Assembly: GCA_023381535.1 (NCBI GenBank)
Contig: JAMCSN010000011.1
Coordinates: forward strand, 1 to 53,418
DNA: 53,418 nt
Direction: 5' to 3'
Origin: Bacteroidota bacterium
GTDB lineage: Bacteria > Bacteroidota > Ignavibacteria > Ignavibacteriales > Melioribacteraceae
The position numbers and the translations under genes are program-made. The first letter of the stretch is position 1, and every line of letters starts with the position of its first letter. Shown here piece after piece: positions 34,662-42,996 of this stretch. The notes under the pieces are model-generated. The model had not been told where the DNA came from and did not search any database. It worked only from the letters and a program-made list of their open reading frames with translations.

Positions 34662-35336
34662 TTACTGTCTTCTAATTTCTTTTAATTCAAATTCAATGGT
34701 TCCGTATCCCAGAATATCTCTCAGAATTCCCATTACTCCGCCGCCCTCAATTATTATTTTTGCTTTTATTAGCCCGATGCCCTCCGCGAACCATTCGGTC
34801 ACTCTGTTTTTAGCATTTGCCGAGCCTTCAACAATAGATTCTAATTTTATGGCTTCAAATGTTCCTGCTTTCGTTACAACAAATTCCTTTTCTAGAGCTT
34901 TGCCGGTAACCGTAACTTTGTTCGTAGCGCCGTCGGAATATTCATCTCCCTCCCATTTCCATTCCATTCCGGGTAACAATGGAAGAGGAAATCGTAATAA
35001 TGGTTTTCCATACGTGAACGTTGCTTCTTTTTTTATGAAGAGAAATATTTTTAAGTACTGATACGTTTCATTAACATAAACACCATCATTTTTTATTATC
35101 AAGGTTTGCCTATACTTGAATTTATCAGCTTCACTTGAGTTGATAGTAAATTCACCATCTTGAGAGTATTTTGTAACACTCTCACCAAATGATGAATTGT
35201 AAACCAGCGTTAAACCATTATTAACCGGGAAGTATGAACTTGACCTTATAACATTTTTCTCTTTAGCGGAGGAATTATTACCAATCGTAGCAAACAAAAG
35301 AAGTAACAGAATGATATAAATAAAAATGCTTTTCAT
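34662..35336 (-). CDS. Secreted hypothetical protein
   Basis: A 224-aa protein with a signal peptide (IIYIILLLLLFATIGNNSSA-type, Leu-rich). The mature part has YFPVNNGLTLVYNSSFGES, LPLLPGMEWKWEGDEYSD, GTFEAIKLESIVEGSA and VTEWFAEGIGLIKAKI. This YFP-x-x-x-G-x-x-x-x-Y...W-x-x-x-G-x-G...V pattern recurs in lipoprotein-like proteins of Bacteroidota/Ignavibacteria (DUF3108-like). Element copy 6 lies some 280 bp upstream, with a 15-bp inverted repeat between them. Confidence 0.6.
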   Translation of the reverse strand: MKSIFIYIILLLLLFATIGNNSSAKEKNVIRSSSYFPVNNGLTLVYNSSFGESVTKYSQDGEFTINSSEADKFKYRQTLIIKNDGVYVNETYQYLKIFLFIKKEATFTYGKPLLRFPLPLLPGMEWKWEGDEYSDGATNKVTVTGKALEKEFVVTKAGTFEAIKLESIVEGSANAKNRVTEWFAEGIGLIKAKIIIEGGGVMGILRDILGYGTIEFELKEIRRQ

Positions 35337-35478
35337 ATTCAGTTTCAGTTTCCGAGTTAGTTCTCTTTGTAAAAATTAAAATTTTCTTCTTCTCCATTGA
35401 ATTAGAACAAATAGATGCTGTGTACTTACTGCCCGTTCTAGTATTAATCTCTTATACAGATGCTCTAATTTTTTAATA

Positions 35479-35516
35479 AACCCAGCTGTAAATTCCATTA
35501 GATTTACAGCAGGGTT
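35479..35516. repeat. 15-bp inverted repeat, shared with 51664-51714
   Basis: AACCCAGCTGTAAAT (35479-35493) pairs with ATTTACAGCAGGGTT (35502-35516) with one mismatch and an 8-nt loop. The same arm occurs at 51664, again downstream of a promoter element in transcription order. No U-run follows, so it is not a classical terminator. It and element copy 6 account for the 351-bp gap here. Confidence 0.65.
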
Positions 35517-35613
35517 CGGAGTTTGCATGAGCAACGATTTTCCAATAAACCATTCTAATTAATATCTAATCATGTTTCCCTATTCGCACTATTGGTTTTT
35601 TCATTGCTGAATT

Positions 35614-35684
35614 ATGATAAAAAGAAATGTGTTGCAGATCAATCGTCCAAAGGGATGAAAAAGGAACTACTTCTTTCAGGTGAG
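35614..35684 (-). promoter_or_regulatory. Promoter element copy 6
   Basis: Proximal arm CAAAGGGATG (35648-35657), distal CTTCTTTCAGG, CGATTGAT box, and TATCAT (35619-35614) exactly 28 nt after TTTG. It ends 3 bp from the sugar-transferase stop. The leader to the 34662 gene would be about 270 nt, unusually long, leaving room for a non-coding RNA. Confidence 0.8.
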
Positions 35685-35687
35685 GAA

Positions 35688-36392
35688 CTACTCGTCAATC
35701 AAGAAAATAGTGTTCCATTCTTTATTATAATCCGCTGGAGGCGGAATACATGGGGAAATAGCATCGGAGTGCTTTCCTTTGGCGATCAATACAATTGTAC
35801 TTAATAAAATCCGTAGATCAAGTAAAAGCGAAATCTGTTCATAGTAATGAAGATCAAGATCAATCAAATTTTCTATTCCTTCGTTTCTATTACCAAAGAC
35901 TTGCCACATACCTGTAATTCCCGGCTTTATACTTATCGAGTTTCGAATTTGGTAATGCTGCGGATAATTATTCTTCAGCACTTTAAGATCGTTAATCGTT
36001 AGAGGGCGAGGACCTACTAAACTCATATCACCTTTCAGCACGTTGAATATCTGAGGTAATTCATCAAATCCGGTTTTTCTTAGCCATCTGCAAAAAGCAG
36101 GCACGTATTGAGATAAGTCTGGTTTGAAGAGAATGTTTTCACTGTTTATCCGGTTATAGGGATTAATCTTATCCCCAAGGGATGGATTCCCAATGGTTCT
36201 AAACTTGTACATGTAGAAGACCTGGTTATCTTCCGTTATGCCGCGCTTTTGAATTATCAGCGGAAATGATTTCAAGATCACCGTCAATAGAATAGAGATC
36301 AACAACATGAAGGGAAACGCGGCAATTAAGATAACCGTGCTTAAGATAAAGTCGATTCTATTTTTTGCTTTGGAGTATTTTTTATCCGTCAT
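35688..36392 (-). CDS. WcaJ/RfbP-type polyprenyl-phosphate sugar transferase
   Basis: About 234 aa. One membrane helix (FILSTVILIAAFPFMLLISILL), then the family core: FYMYKFRTI, FCRWLRKTGFDELPQIFNVLKGDMSLVGPRPLTINDL (the E-L-P-Q and G-x-x-S-x-V-G-P-R-P motifs), KPGITGMWQV and DLHYYEQISLLLDLRILLSTI. It starts O- or exopolysaccharide repeat synthesis by transferring sugar-1-phosphate to undecaprenyl phosphate. It lacks the long multi-helix N-terminus of WcaJ (short form). Start 36392 is the first ATG after a poor GTG at 36443; no clear ribosome site. No other polysaccharide gene is adjacent. Confidence 0.88.
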   Translation of the reverse strand: MTDKKYSKAKNRIDFILSTVILIAAFPFMLLISILLTVILKSFPLIIQKRGITEDNQVFYMYKFRTIGNPSLGDKINPYNRINSENILFKPDLSQYVPAFCRWLRKTGFDELPQIFNVLKGDMSLVGPRPLTINDLKVLKNNYPQHYQIRNSISIKPGITGMWQVFGNRNEGIENLIDLDLHYYEQISLLLDLRILLSTIVLIAKGKHSDAISPCIPPPADYNKEWNTIFLIDE

Positions 36393-36533
36393 TGAGTGAT
36401 AATTAAATTTTTCGATATAAAAAATCGTGGTGACAAACTGCACCCTTTGACGCTACTTTAATTTAGATTTATAGAGCGCTGATAGCTTGTTACAACTACA
36501 TAATGATAGAGACGCACTTATGCCTGTTTAATA

Positions 36534-37844
36534 TTATTTCATCAAAAGCATCTTTCTTATTTGTGAAAATTCCCCCGCATGGATTTGATAAATGTAAATG
36601 CCGCTCGACAGATTTTTCGCGTTAAATGTAATTTCGTGATAACCAGCATTCTGTACTTGATTGATTAAGGTTGTAATTTCTCTGCCCAACGGATCAAAAA
36701 TGCTAAGTTTTACAAAAGTACTTCTTGGTATTTCATATTTGATTGTTGTGGAAGGATTAAAAGGATTGGGATAGTTCTGCTGAAGAACGGGTTCTGAAGG
36801 AGTATCAATTTGTAATTCTATTATATCTGAGTATTCATAGCTGCCGTCAAAATCAATCTGCTTTAATCTATACTGCAATTTTCCTACTAGTAGATTCTTG
36901 TCTTCAAACGAATATTCCTTTGGTGAATTGCTGTTCCCATGTCCTTGTACAAATCCAATCTTAGACCAGCTATTAGCATTTAGCTTTTGGCTGTTAGCTA
37001 AAAGCTTATCGCTAATTGCTAACCGCTCTATTTCGAACCCATAGTTGTTCATCTCAGTTGCCGTGTTCCAATTTAATTCTACCGCACTGTTATTTAACGC
37101 TGCCGTGAAAGATGTCAGTTCCACCGGCAATACACTGGAGTTTATTGTAACCGCGCCGCCATTCGCCAACAATTGTGCTGTCACTGTTGAGCCGGTAGTC
37201 AGCGTGATTGACGTAACAGCAAGTATGATTCCATTGAAAGTTGAGCCACCACCATTAATAGTCGCTGAACTGCCGACATACCAGAAGACGTTAGACCACA
37301 CAGCACCGCCGGTTAAGGACACGGTGCTATTAGTGTTTATGGTGAGAGTAGACGATGCCTTTATGATGAAGACGTCAGTTGCACCGCCACTGAGAGTTAG
37401 AGTCGTTCCCGATGCAAGATCAAGAGCGCCTCCTCCATAGACACCACGTCCCAGAGTTAATCCGCCGAGGGCATCACTCGCGATAGAAGCATCAGCTGTT
37501 CGGCCGCTGGCATCGCTCAACGCGGCAGCCAAGTCGGTTTGGGCATCAAGCACACTTTGGACGCCCACACCGTATTTCGTTCCAGTGAATGTTATGGTTC
37601 CGTCTATCGTTGCAGTTGACGTCCCACCATCTCCATTAACAGTCGCAGAACCGGTGATTCCCGAATAAGCTAAAGCCCCAAAAGTGCCCGCTCTCCCAAG
37701 TGATACTGCTGACGGGTTGGCATATTGAGAAAAAGCAACGGCAGGCATCATCAAAGCAATCGCCAGTCCCGCAAATAGCGGGACGCCGATGAAGCGCATA
37801 CATCGGCTCAATACACTTGTTGAATTAATAGTATGAATATTCAT
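36534..37844 (-). CDS. DUF3494 ice-binding-like protein with type IX sorting tail (2)
   Basis: About 436 aa. Long signal region (ends VAFSQ), DUF3494 solenoid (PSAVSLGRAGTFGALAYSG, LGGLTLGRGVYGGGALDLASGTTLTL, WYVGSSATINGGGSTFNGIILA), a linker ELTSFTAALNNSAVELNWNTATEMNNYGFEIER typical before type IX domains, then QNYPNPFNPSTTIKYEIP...LSIFDPLGREITTLIN...SGIYIYQIHAGEFSQIRKMLLMK. It is exported to the surface. AAGGAGG directly upstream fixes the start at 37844 rather than 37871. Element copy 7 lies 40 bp upstream. Confidence 0.9.
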   Translation of the reverse strand: MNIHTINSTSVLSRCMRFIGVPLFAGLAIALMMPAVAFSQYANPSAVSLGRAGTFGALAYSGITGSATVNGDGGTSTATIDGTITFTGTKYGVGVQSVLDAQTDLAAALSDASGRTADASIASDALGGLTLGRGVYGGGALDLASGTTLTLSGGATDVFIIKASSTLTINTNSTVSLTGGAVWSNVFWYVGSSATINGGGSTFNGIILAVTSITLTTGSTVTAQLLANGGAVTINSSVLPVELTSFTAALNNSAVELNWNTATEMNNYGFEIERLAISDKLLANSQKLNANSWSKIGFVQGHGNSNSPKEYSFEDKNLLVGKLQYRLKQIDFDGSYEYSDIIELQIDTPSEPVLQQNYPNPFNPSTTIKYEIPRSTFVKLSIFDPLGREITTLINQVQNAGYHEITFNAKNLSSGIYIYQIHAGEFSQIRKMLLMK

Positions 37845-37884
37845 AAGAACCTCCTTAAGATATTTGTTCATTAAAACTGAAATA

Positions 37885-37956
37885 AAGGTATGAAGAAGGT
37901 ACGGTGTAATTCAATCGGGCAAAGGAATGAAAAAGGGACTACATCTTTTGGGTGAG
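37885..37956 (-). promoter_or_regulatory. Promoter element copy 7
   Basis: Proximal arm CAAAGGAATG from 37920, distal arm CATCTTTTG to 37950, CGATTGAA box, and TACCTT (37890-37885) 29 nt after TTTG. Predicted leader for the DUF3494 gene is about 34 nt, which supports the 37844 start codon. Confidence 0.83.
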
Positions 37957-38021
37957 TTTGTTCGTTTTGTTATTGGGGGGAGTTACTTAGTTATGTAATT
38001 ATAAATTCACACAACTGCTAA

Positions 38022-39437
38022 TCATTGCTGTTCCGGATTTACCGTTGGAGGAAATCCGGCTACATCGGCAATTCCGTTACGTAGTGCGAACCATATATAC
38101 TGGAGAAAATAATCAGACGGATTCCGCGTGTATTTTATTTCGCCGATTTTCATTAATCCCTTTTCATCAGGCACATTGGATCCCCGTATAACAAAGACTT
38201 TACCAAAGAAAGAGAATATCCGATTGAAGATTCCCTTTTCACTTCCAGTTTCCTTATTGAGGATAGCTATAGTCAAATCTTTATACACGATCCGCAAAGA
38301 ACCGTTTGCATTTCCCGATGTGACTTTGATGTTAAATGCCGCTGATTGAATAACTCCCGATTTAATACGCTGATGTTCACCTGCTTCAATAAATGCATTT
38401 AATTTGGTCGCATCCAAAGTGCTGAGCGAACCGGAATATTGCAAAGAAAAACTCTTGGACGAAAGCGGAATTGCCATAAAAAGTTTCATTGTGGCGGAAT
38501 TCATGAAAAGTCCCTCTGCATGAACAACCGCAGTTTCTGGACGAGCTGAATGATTAGCAATTCCGCTTACCCCGACATTTACTTTATTGAATGTAATCAC
38601 TCCTGGTTTCGCTCCTACACCATACCTCTCACTATATTTCAACCGTCCGTTTATGATTTTCAAACTATCAATTCTTACAATTTCTTTCATCGAAGATAGC
38701 GCTTCGTTCGGCATTTGTGGATTAGATGAATTGTTGTCGTACGGCTTATCCATGTTCACCAGAATATCGGCAAACACACCATTCATTTCTATATTTTTGG
38801 CATTATAGGTTTTACCTTGAAGCAAAGCGAGACAATCCAATCCTTCTATTTTCGTTTGCGGAACATCAAGTCGAAATCTGATTTGCCTGAATTGACTTTT
38901 GGCAAAGAATCGTTCGTCGCCCAATAAAGAATAATACTTTATAGAATCAGACGTTATTTCGGAATCTGGAACCGATATGTGCAACGTTCCAAAGCGAAGT
39001 TCATTTTGAGCGTGACGAAAGTTGAGTACGATTTTGTTAGCATCTATTACTGAACTTGCAAGAGTATTAGAAGTAAAATTGCTTTGGCGAAGAATTTTCC
39101 ACCAATTAATTCCGCTGATTGAAAATGAAGCAGCACTGCATGCGAACGTAGAGTCGCTAGTCTTCAGTGATAAGGAATCACACCCTAAACGATTCATCCA
39201 AACATTGTAATGCATTTTGCCAAACCGTATCGAGTATTCCGGATAAGCTTCTTTGATAGCCTTTGTAATTCGTTCCTTTAAGAATAAGTTTAAGAATGGA
39301 TCTGGAAAAAAAGCTAATGTTAATACACAGACGAGTAAGGCCGTTCCAATAACAATACCTGCATGCTTCGCAATTTTCCGCGGCGATAGTGTTTTCCAAT
39401 TGAATGATCCTTTCTTAATCTGTTGTAACTTTTTCAT
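38022..39437 (-). CDS. AsmA/DUF748-like membrane-anchored protein
   Basis: A 471-aa protein with one N-terminal helix (about 28-48, HAGIVIGTALLVCVLTLAFF) and a large periplasmic part of repeating beta-strands (RFGKMHYNVWMNRLGCDSLSLKTSD, VDANKIVLNFRH, RIDSLKIINGRLKYSERYG, GVITFNKVNVGVSG, KLFMAIPLSSKSFSLQYSGSLSTLDATKLNAFIEA). This resembles AsmA/DUF748-type proteins that act in lipid movement between membranes. The assignment is by pattern only. Its ATG overlaps the AI-2E gene's stop by 4 nt (39434-39437), so they are coupled. Confidence 0.65.
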   Translation of the reverse strand: MKKLQQIKKGSFNWKTLSPRKIAKHAGIVIGTALLVCVLTLAFFPDPFLNLFLKERITKAIKEAYPEYSIRFGKMHYNVWMNRLGCDSLSLKTSDSTFACSAASFSISGINWWKILRQSNFTSNTLASSVIDANKIVLNFRHAQNELRFGTLHISVPDSEITSDSIKYYSLLGDERFFAKSQFRQIRFRLDVPQTKIEGLDCLALLQGKTYNAKNIEMNGVFADILVNMDKPYDNNSSNPQMPNEALSSMKEIVRIDSLKIINGRLKYSERYGVGAKPGVITFNKVNVGVSGIANHSARPETAVVHAEGLFMNSATMKLFMAIPLSSKSFSLQYSGSLSTLDATKLNAFIEAGEHQRIKSGVIQSAAFNIKVTSGNANGSLRIVYKDLTIAILNKETGSEKGIFNRIFSFFGKVFVIRGSNVPDEKGLMKIGEIKYTRNPSDYFLQYIWFALRNGIADVAGFPPTVNPEQQ

Positions 39438-40504
39438 TGTACTTTCTTCCCCTTTGAAATTGGTTTTGATATTTCATCAATTTCCGATCCCAACAGCACT
39501 GCAATCCATCTTGTGCTTTCATTGCTCTCAAATGCAAACTTCATTGTCATCGTCAGCGGTATGCAAAGAATCGCACCGATCAAACCAAGCAAACTGCCCC
39601 AAAAAATCAGCGAGAGAAAGACGACCAATGTAGAGAGCCCAAATTTTCTCCCCATCAACCGCGGTTCAATCACATTACCTATTATGAATCCAATGAAAAT
39701 ATTACCGGCAACTACAAGTAGAGCGCTGCCCATTCCCAATTGAACTAGTGCCAGAAGTGCGGCAGGAATTGCGGCGATAACCGAACCGATATTTGGTAAA
39801 TAATGAAGTAGAAATGCAAGGAAGCCCCATAGTACTGGAAATTGTACGCCAAGTATCTGCATCCATAATGCAATTAGAATTCCGGCAACCAGATTTATTA
39901 CAGTTTTGATGACCATATAGCGTTTCATATCAACGACGAACTTTGTGAACTGAGGGAATGCCTGCTTAGGATCACCGAGAATAGCGCGGAGTTTTATAGG
40001 AAAGCTTGAGACTTCAAGTAAGATAAAAGTTACTGTGAGAAGGATCAGGACAAGATCGGAAAGTACAGAACTCAATCCCGATAGTAAGCCGGCAGTAAGC
40101 TTCATTACTGCTTCCGGGTTAACGTATTCTAGAAAAAATTTCTCTTTGACAACAATACCCTTGCTTGTCAAAAGTACACTTAGCTCCTTGACTTGATCTC
40201 GAATGCGCGATTGCAATAAAGGCAGTTCATCTGTAAAGCCGCTGAAGGATGTGCCAATTTGTGCGCCGATAAGAAATAGAATAATTATCATAACAGCCAT
40301 AACGATCAACACTGCAAGTCCGGACGGAATATGTTTTTCCTTTAACCATAGTACAGCCGGAGCTCCAAGTAGAGCAAGGAAAAAAGAGATAAGGAACAGA
40401 ACAACAACCGATTGCGCAAGATTAATTCCCGCAACAATTATTACAAATGCTGCAGCACCTACAAGTATTTTTATTCCCTTGGAAGATTTGTTCAACTCAG
40501 TCAT
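39434..40504 (-). CDS. AI-2E (YdiK/PerM)-family transporter
   Basis: A 356-aa protein with about eight helices. LAQSVVVLFLISFFLALLGAPAVLWLKEKHIPSGLAVLIVM at the N-terminus, VLILLTVTFILLEV, and the C-terminal VLWGFLAFLLHYLPNIGSVIAAIPAALLAL...GNVIEPRLMGRKFGLSTLVVFLSLIFWGSLLG are diagnostic of this family (IGSxIAxIP and E-P-x-L-M-G motifs). Members export AI-2, ions or unknown solutes. It is followed directly by the AsmA-like gene and preceded by a phosphatidyltransferase, suggesting an envelope operon. Confidence 0.9.
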   Translation of the reverse strand: MTELNKSSKGIKILVGAAAFVIIVAGINLAQSVVVLFLISFFLALLGAPAVLWLKEKHIPSGLAVLIVMAVMIIILFLIGAQIGTSFSGFTDELPLLQSRIRDQVKELSVLLTSKGIVVKEKFFLEYVNPEAVMKLTAGLLSGLSSVLSDLVLILLTVTFILLEVSSFPIKLRAILGDPKQAFPQFTKFVVDMKRYMVIKTVINLVAGILIALWMQILGVQFPVLWGFLAFLLHYLPNIGSVIAAIPAALLALVQLGMGSALLVVAGNIFIGFIIGNVIEPRLMGRKFGLSTLVVFLSLIFWGSLLGLIGAILCIPLTMTMKFAFESNESTRWIAVLLGSEIDEISKPISKGKKVQ

Positions 40505-40516
40505 AATTTTATGCGA

Positions 40517-41029
40517 TCATATTTTTTTAAGTCTTAAATCAGAAATCATAGCAACTGCCGAAACGAAATAAAAACTCACAAACCAAACGAGATGTTCTGG
40601 AATAAATAAATATCCGAGGAATGCAATCGTGGAGACTGCCGAGGCAGCTAATACTGTCGGAATCCCGGTGAAACCCTTTTGCTTATACGCTGTGAAATAC
40701 GCCAATCTTATTGACGCCGCACCGACATTTAAAAATCCGGCTATCAGCATTGCAATACCGTTAATCCCAACGAACCAGCCAAAGACGACCGAGGAAGCAA
40801 CTGCCATAAAATCCGTAAAACTATCCAGGTAAACACCCAGCGCCCCTCCGCCAATTGCTCTTGCTAACTTGCCGTCAAAATAATCTAAGAGAAATTGAGT
40901 GAGAATAAGAACGTATGCAATTATCAAAAAACCTTTGAAAGAAAAATAAACTGAAAAGGAAACGCACAGAAGACCAAGTAAAGTAAGCACGTCCGGCAAT
41001 CGAAGAGTACGCAGTTGTTTGAATAACAT
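40517..41029 (-). CDS. CDP-alcohol phosphatidyltransferase
   Basis: A 170-aa membrane enzyme with the motif D49-x2-D52-G53-x2-A56-R57 ... G65-x3-D69-x3-D73 (LLDYFDGKLARAIGGGALGVYLDSFTDF), which binds CDP-diacylglycerol and metal. Five or so helices follow. Family members make phosphatidylserine, phosphatidylglycerol phosphate or other phospholipids; the short length and IRLAYF segment fit a phosphatidylserine-synthase-like member, but the alcohol substrate is not certain. It sits 12 bp upstream of the AI-2E gene. Confidence 0.88.
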   Translation of the reverse strand: MLFKQLRTLRLPDVLTLLGLLCVSFSVYFSFKGFLIIAYVLILTQFLLDYFDGKLARAIGGGALGVYLDSFTDFMAVASSVVFGWFVGINGIAMLIAGFLNVGAASIRLAYFTAYKQKGFTGIPTVLAASAVSTIAFLGYLFIPEHLVWFVSFYFVSAVAMISDLRLKKI

Positions 41030-41121
41030 TGTAATATTTCCTTATACGTCATTGAGAAAACAGATTTTCTCTTTACTTATGATTACTGCCCGTCAGATAC
41101 AAAATGCTTCTTAACGTCCGT

Positions 41122-41274
41122 TCAGAGTGCCCGGCGGCGTCCGCTAATTAATCTAACCAAGACCATTATAATCGCAATTACAAGGAGAATGTGAATAATA
41201 CCTCCCATGGTGTAAGAAGTTAGAAATCCCAATAACCACAATACTATTAAAATTACTGCGATAGTGTATAACAT
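41122..41274 (-). CDS. lmo0937-like (DUF5670) small membrane protein
   Basis: ATG at 41274, TGA at 41122, 50 aa, with GGTTAAT upstream. Sequence MLYTIAVILIVLWLLGFLTS, YTMGGIIHILLVIAIIMVLV, RLISGRRRAL matches the lmo0937 family of two-helix proteins: WLLGF, GG-x-IH-x-LLVIAII, and a basic tail. These appear in stress-linked loci throughout bacteria with no known function. It lies between the phosphatidyltransferase and the DUF6600-like gene and might be the distal gene of the element copy 8 transcript. Confidence 0.85.
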   Translation of the reverse strand: MLYTIAVILIVLWLLGFLTSYTMGGIIHILLVIAIIMVLVRLISGRRRAL

Positions 41275-41384
41275 GATAATTAACCTTTCTTTAGTTGGTA
41301 ATACTTTTCTTATTCAAGATTCAAAATCAAAACAATTGACATTTCTCATACAACGCACGCGCTGTTAGTCCCAACTCTAAGTAA

Positions 41385-42728
41385 TCATTTTGATTGCTTA
41401 TCTTCCTTTTTATTATCATTCGCGTTGGATTTATCCGGTTGATCCGGAACATTCTTCTTCGGCGGATTGATAGTCCGTACTTTTAGTGTTTGATCCTTAC
41501 CCTTATTGTCCCTTGACATATTTATATTCTGCGGTTGTAAAGGTCGGTCTGTCATGTTCTCCATCTTAGGTGGATCTAAATTCCGTTGCTGACGTGGGAT
41601 ATCTTTAGTACTGTTGTTATTTGGTGGATTTGCATCCCTAAACTGTTGTGGTGATTTGTTTTTATTATTTTCTTTCTTTGGAGGATCTAACCTTTGCGGT
41701 TGATACGCGTTTGTTTTATTGTCAATCTTTTTAATTGGGTTCGCTTCAGGTTGTCGCCCATTGTTTATCTTATCTTTTCGTGAATTTACGTTCTGCTGTT
41801 GAGGGGGATTCTCTCTACTATTAATTTTGTTGGGAAGATTCACTGCCGGCTGTTGTTGCCCCTTTGCTGCGTTGTTGTTTTGAAATTCTCTATTCTGCGG
41901 CTGCGTTTCGGCTTTTCTATCGGATATCTTTCTTAAATCTCTCACATTTGTAATTTTCGATGGTGCCGGTTTTTCTCCGCCGCTATTCCTTTGCACTTGA
42001 GGTCTGTAAATCTGCAGTTGATCATTGCTTACGCTCTGACCTGGTGCATTCCTGTCATGAATGACAACCGGATTAATTGCTCTCCCTATATATTTTTGAA
42101 CATCTTCTCTGCCTGGTCCGGCAACATAGGTTGTACGTCTTTTATCATCATAGTAAGTTTTCTTAATCACTTTTGAGTTATTGAATATCTTTATATTGTT
42201 TCTTCGGTCCATGTAGTTTCTGCCGATGTCATGCCTTTCAATGTCCCTGTCTCTAACAAATACCCAGCGATCGTAAGGTACATCATTATTCCTGCCAAAA
42301 GTTATGTTTATGGAAACACCAGGTCTCATCGGCGCCCAACCATAATAACCTGCCGACCATCTCCAAGTAACCCATGAAGGACCCCATTGATTATCAGGCA
42401 CCCAGAACCAGCCGTAATAACCATTGTAATCCCAACGCCCATAATGGAAAGTTGCCCATCCCCAGTCATAATCTGAAACCCACGTCCAACCGTATTCGGT
42501 AAGCAACCAGTATCCGTTGGTTAAATATGGAGCAAAGTCGGGACCCGCATCTGGAATCCAGACATATCCATAGTTGGGGTTTTCAATCCACTGGCCGTAA
42601 GGGCTTAATTGATTGTAAAATACTTGGAAATTAACATCATATTGCTGCGCTGATATTCGCCCCGGGAATAATGCAGTTACAATACTCAATGTGACCGCTA
42701 GCGTAAATGTTCTCAATAGCTGTTTCAT
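41385..42728 (-). CDS. DUF6600/YXWGXW-like exported protein with Pro/Asn/Gln-rich tail
   Basis: About 447 aa. Signal peptide (ends PGRISAQ), then a Trp/Tyr-rich domain (residues about 25-140: GQWIENPNYGYVWIPDAG, GYWLLTEYGWTWVSDYDWGWATFHYGRW, WGPSWVTWRWSAGYYGWAPMRPG) characteristic of DUF6600/YXWGXW proteins. From about 240 to the end it is low-complexity with recurring PPKKENNK-, QPQ- and NPPK-type segments, probably extended and surface-exposed. ATG at 42728 is favoured by GAAGGA upstream; an in-frame ATG 19 codons earlier lacks this. Element copy 8 lies about 85 bp upstream. Confidence 0.8.
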   Translation of the reverse strand: MKQLLRTFTLAVTLSIVTALFPGRISAQQYDVNFQVFYNQLSPYGQWIENPNYGYVWIPDAGPDFAPYLTNGYWLLTEYGWTWVSDYDWGWATFHYGRWDYNGYYGWFWVPDNQWGPSWVTWRWSAGYYGWAPMRPGVSINITFGRNNDVPYDRWVFVRDRDIERHDIGRNYMDRRNNIKIFNNSKVIKKTYYDDKRRTTYVAGPGREDVQKYIGRAINPVVIHDRNAPGQSVSNDQLQIYRPQVQRNSGGEKPAPSKITNVRDLRKISDRKAETQPQNREFQNNNAAKGQQQPAVNLPNKINSRENPPQQQNVNSRKDKINNGRQPEANPIKKIDNKTNAYQPQRLDPPKKENNKNKSPQQFRDANPPNNNSTKDIPRQQRNLDPPKMENMTDRPLQPQNINMSRDNKGKDQTLKVRTINPPKKNVPDQPDKSNANDNKKEDKQSK

Positions 42729-42810
42729 TTTTTGTCCTTCTTCATTTTGTATGCATCTTAAATTTTCTTTTATCCATTTCGTCAATGAGAGTCTATTTCA
42801 TAGTGATTGA

Positions 42811-42880
42811 AATATATGAACGTGCTGATAACACGGCAATCGGGCAAAGGGATGAAAAAGGAACTACATCTTTTGTATGA
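42811..42880 (-). promoter_or_regulatory. Promoter element copy 8
   Basis: Proximal arm CAAAGGGATG (42845-42854), distal CATCTTTTG, CGATTGCC box, and TATATT (42816-42811) exactly 28 nt after TTTG. Predicted leader for the DUF6600-like gene is about 76 nt. Confidence 0.85.
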
Positions 42881-42911
42881 AATAACAGAAGAGGATGGCT
42901 TAACAACTAAA

Positions 42912-42937
42912 GAAGTTGTGTCTATTACGGTTTTGTA
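42912..42937 (-). pseudogene. Stranded 3' fragment of a LuxR-type regulator gene
   Basis: The minus strand encodes YKTVIDTTS, matching the C-terminus of the regulator at 51826 (YKTAIDTTSLIGE) with 4 differences in 26 nt. In both places the fragment lies about 32 nt beyond the element. No other part of the gene remains here. Confidence 0.5.
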
Positions 42938-42996
42938 GCATTCTTGTGAAAATTTTTCACAAACAAATTTATCTCGATCTTTTTGTTGTCCTGAAT

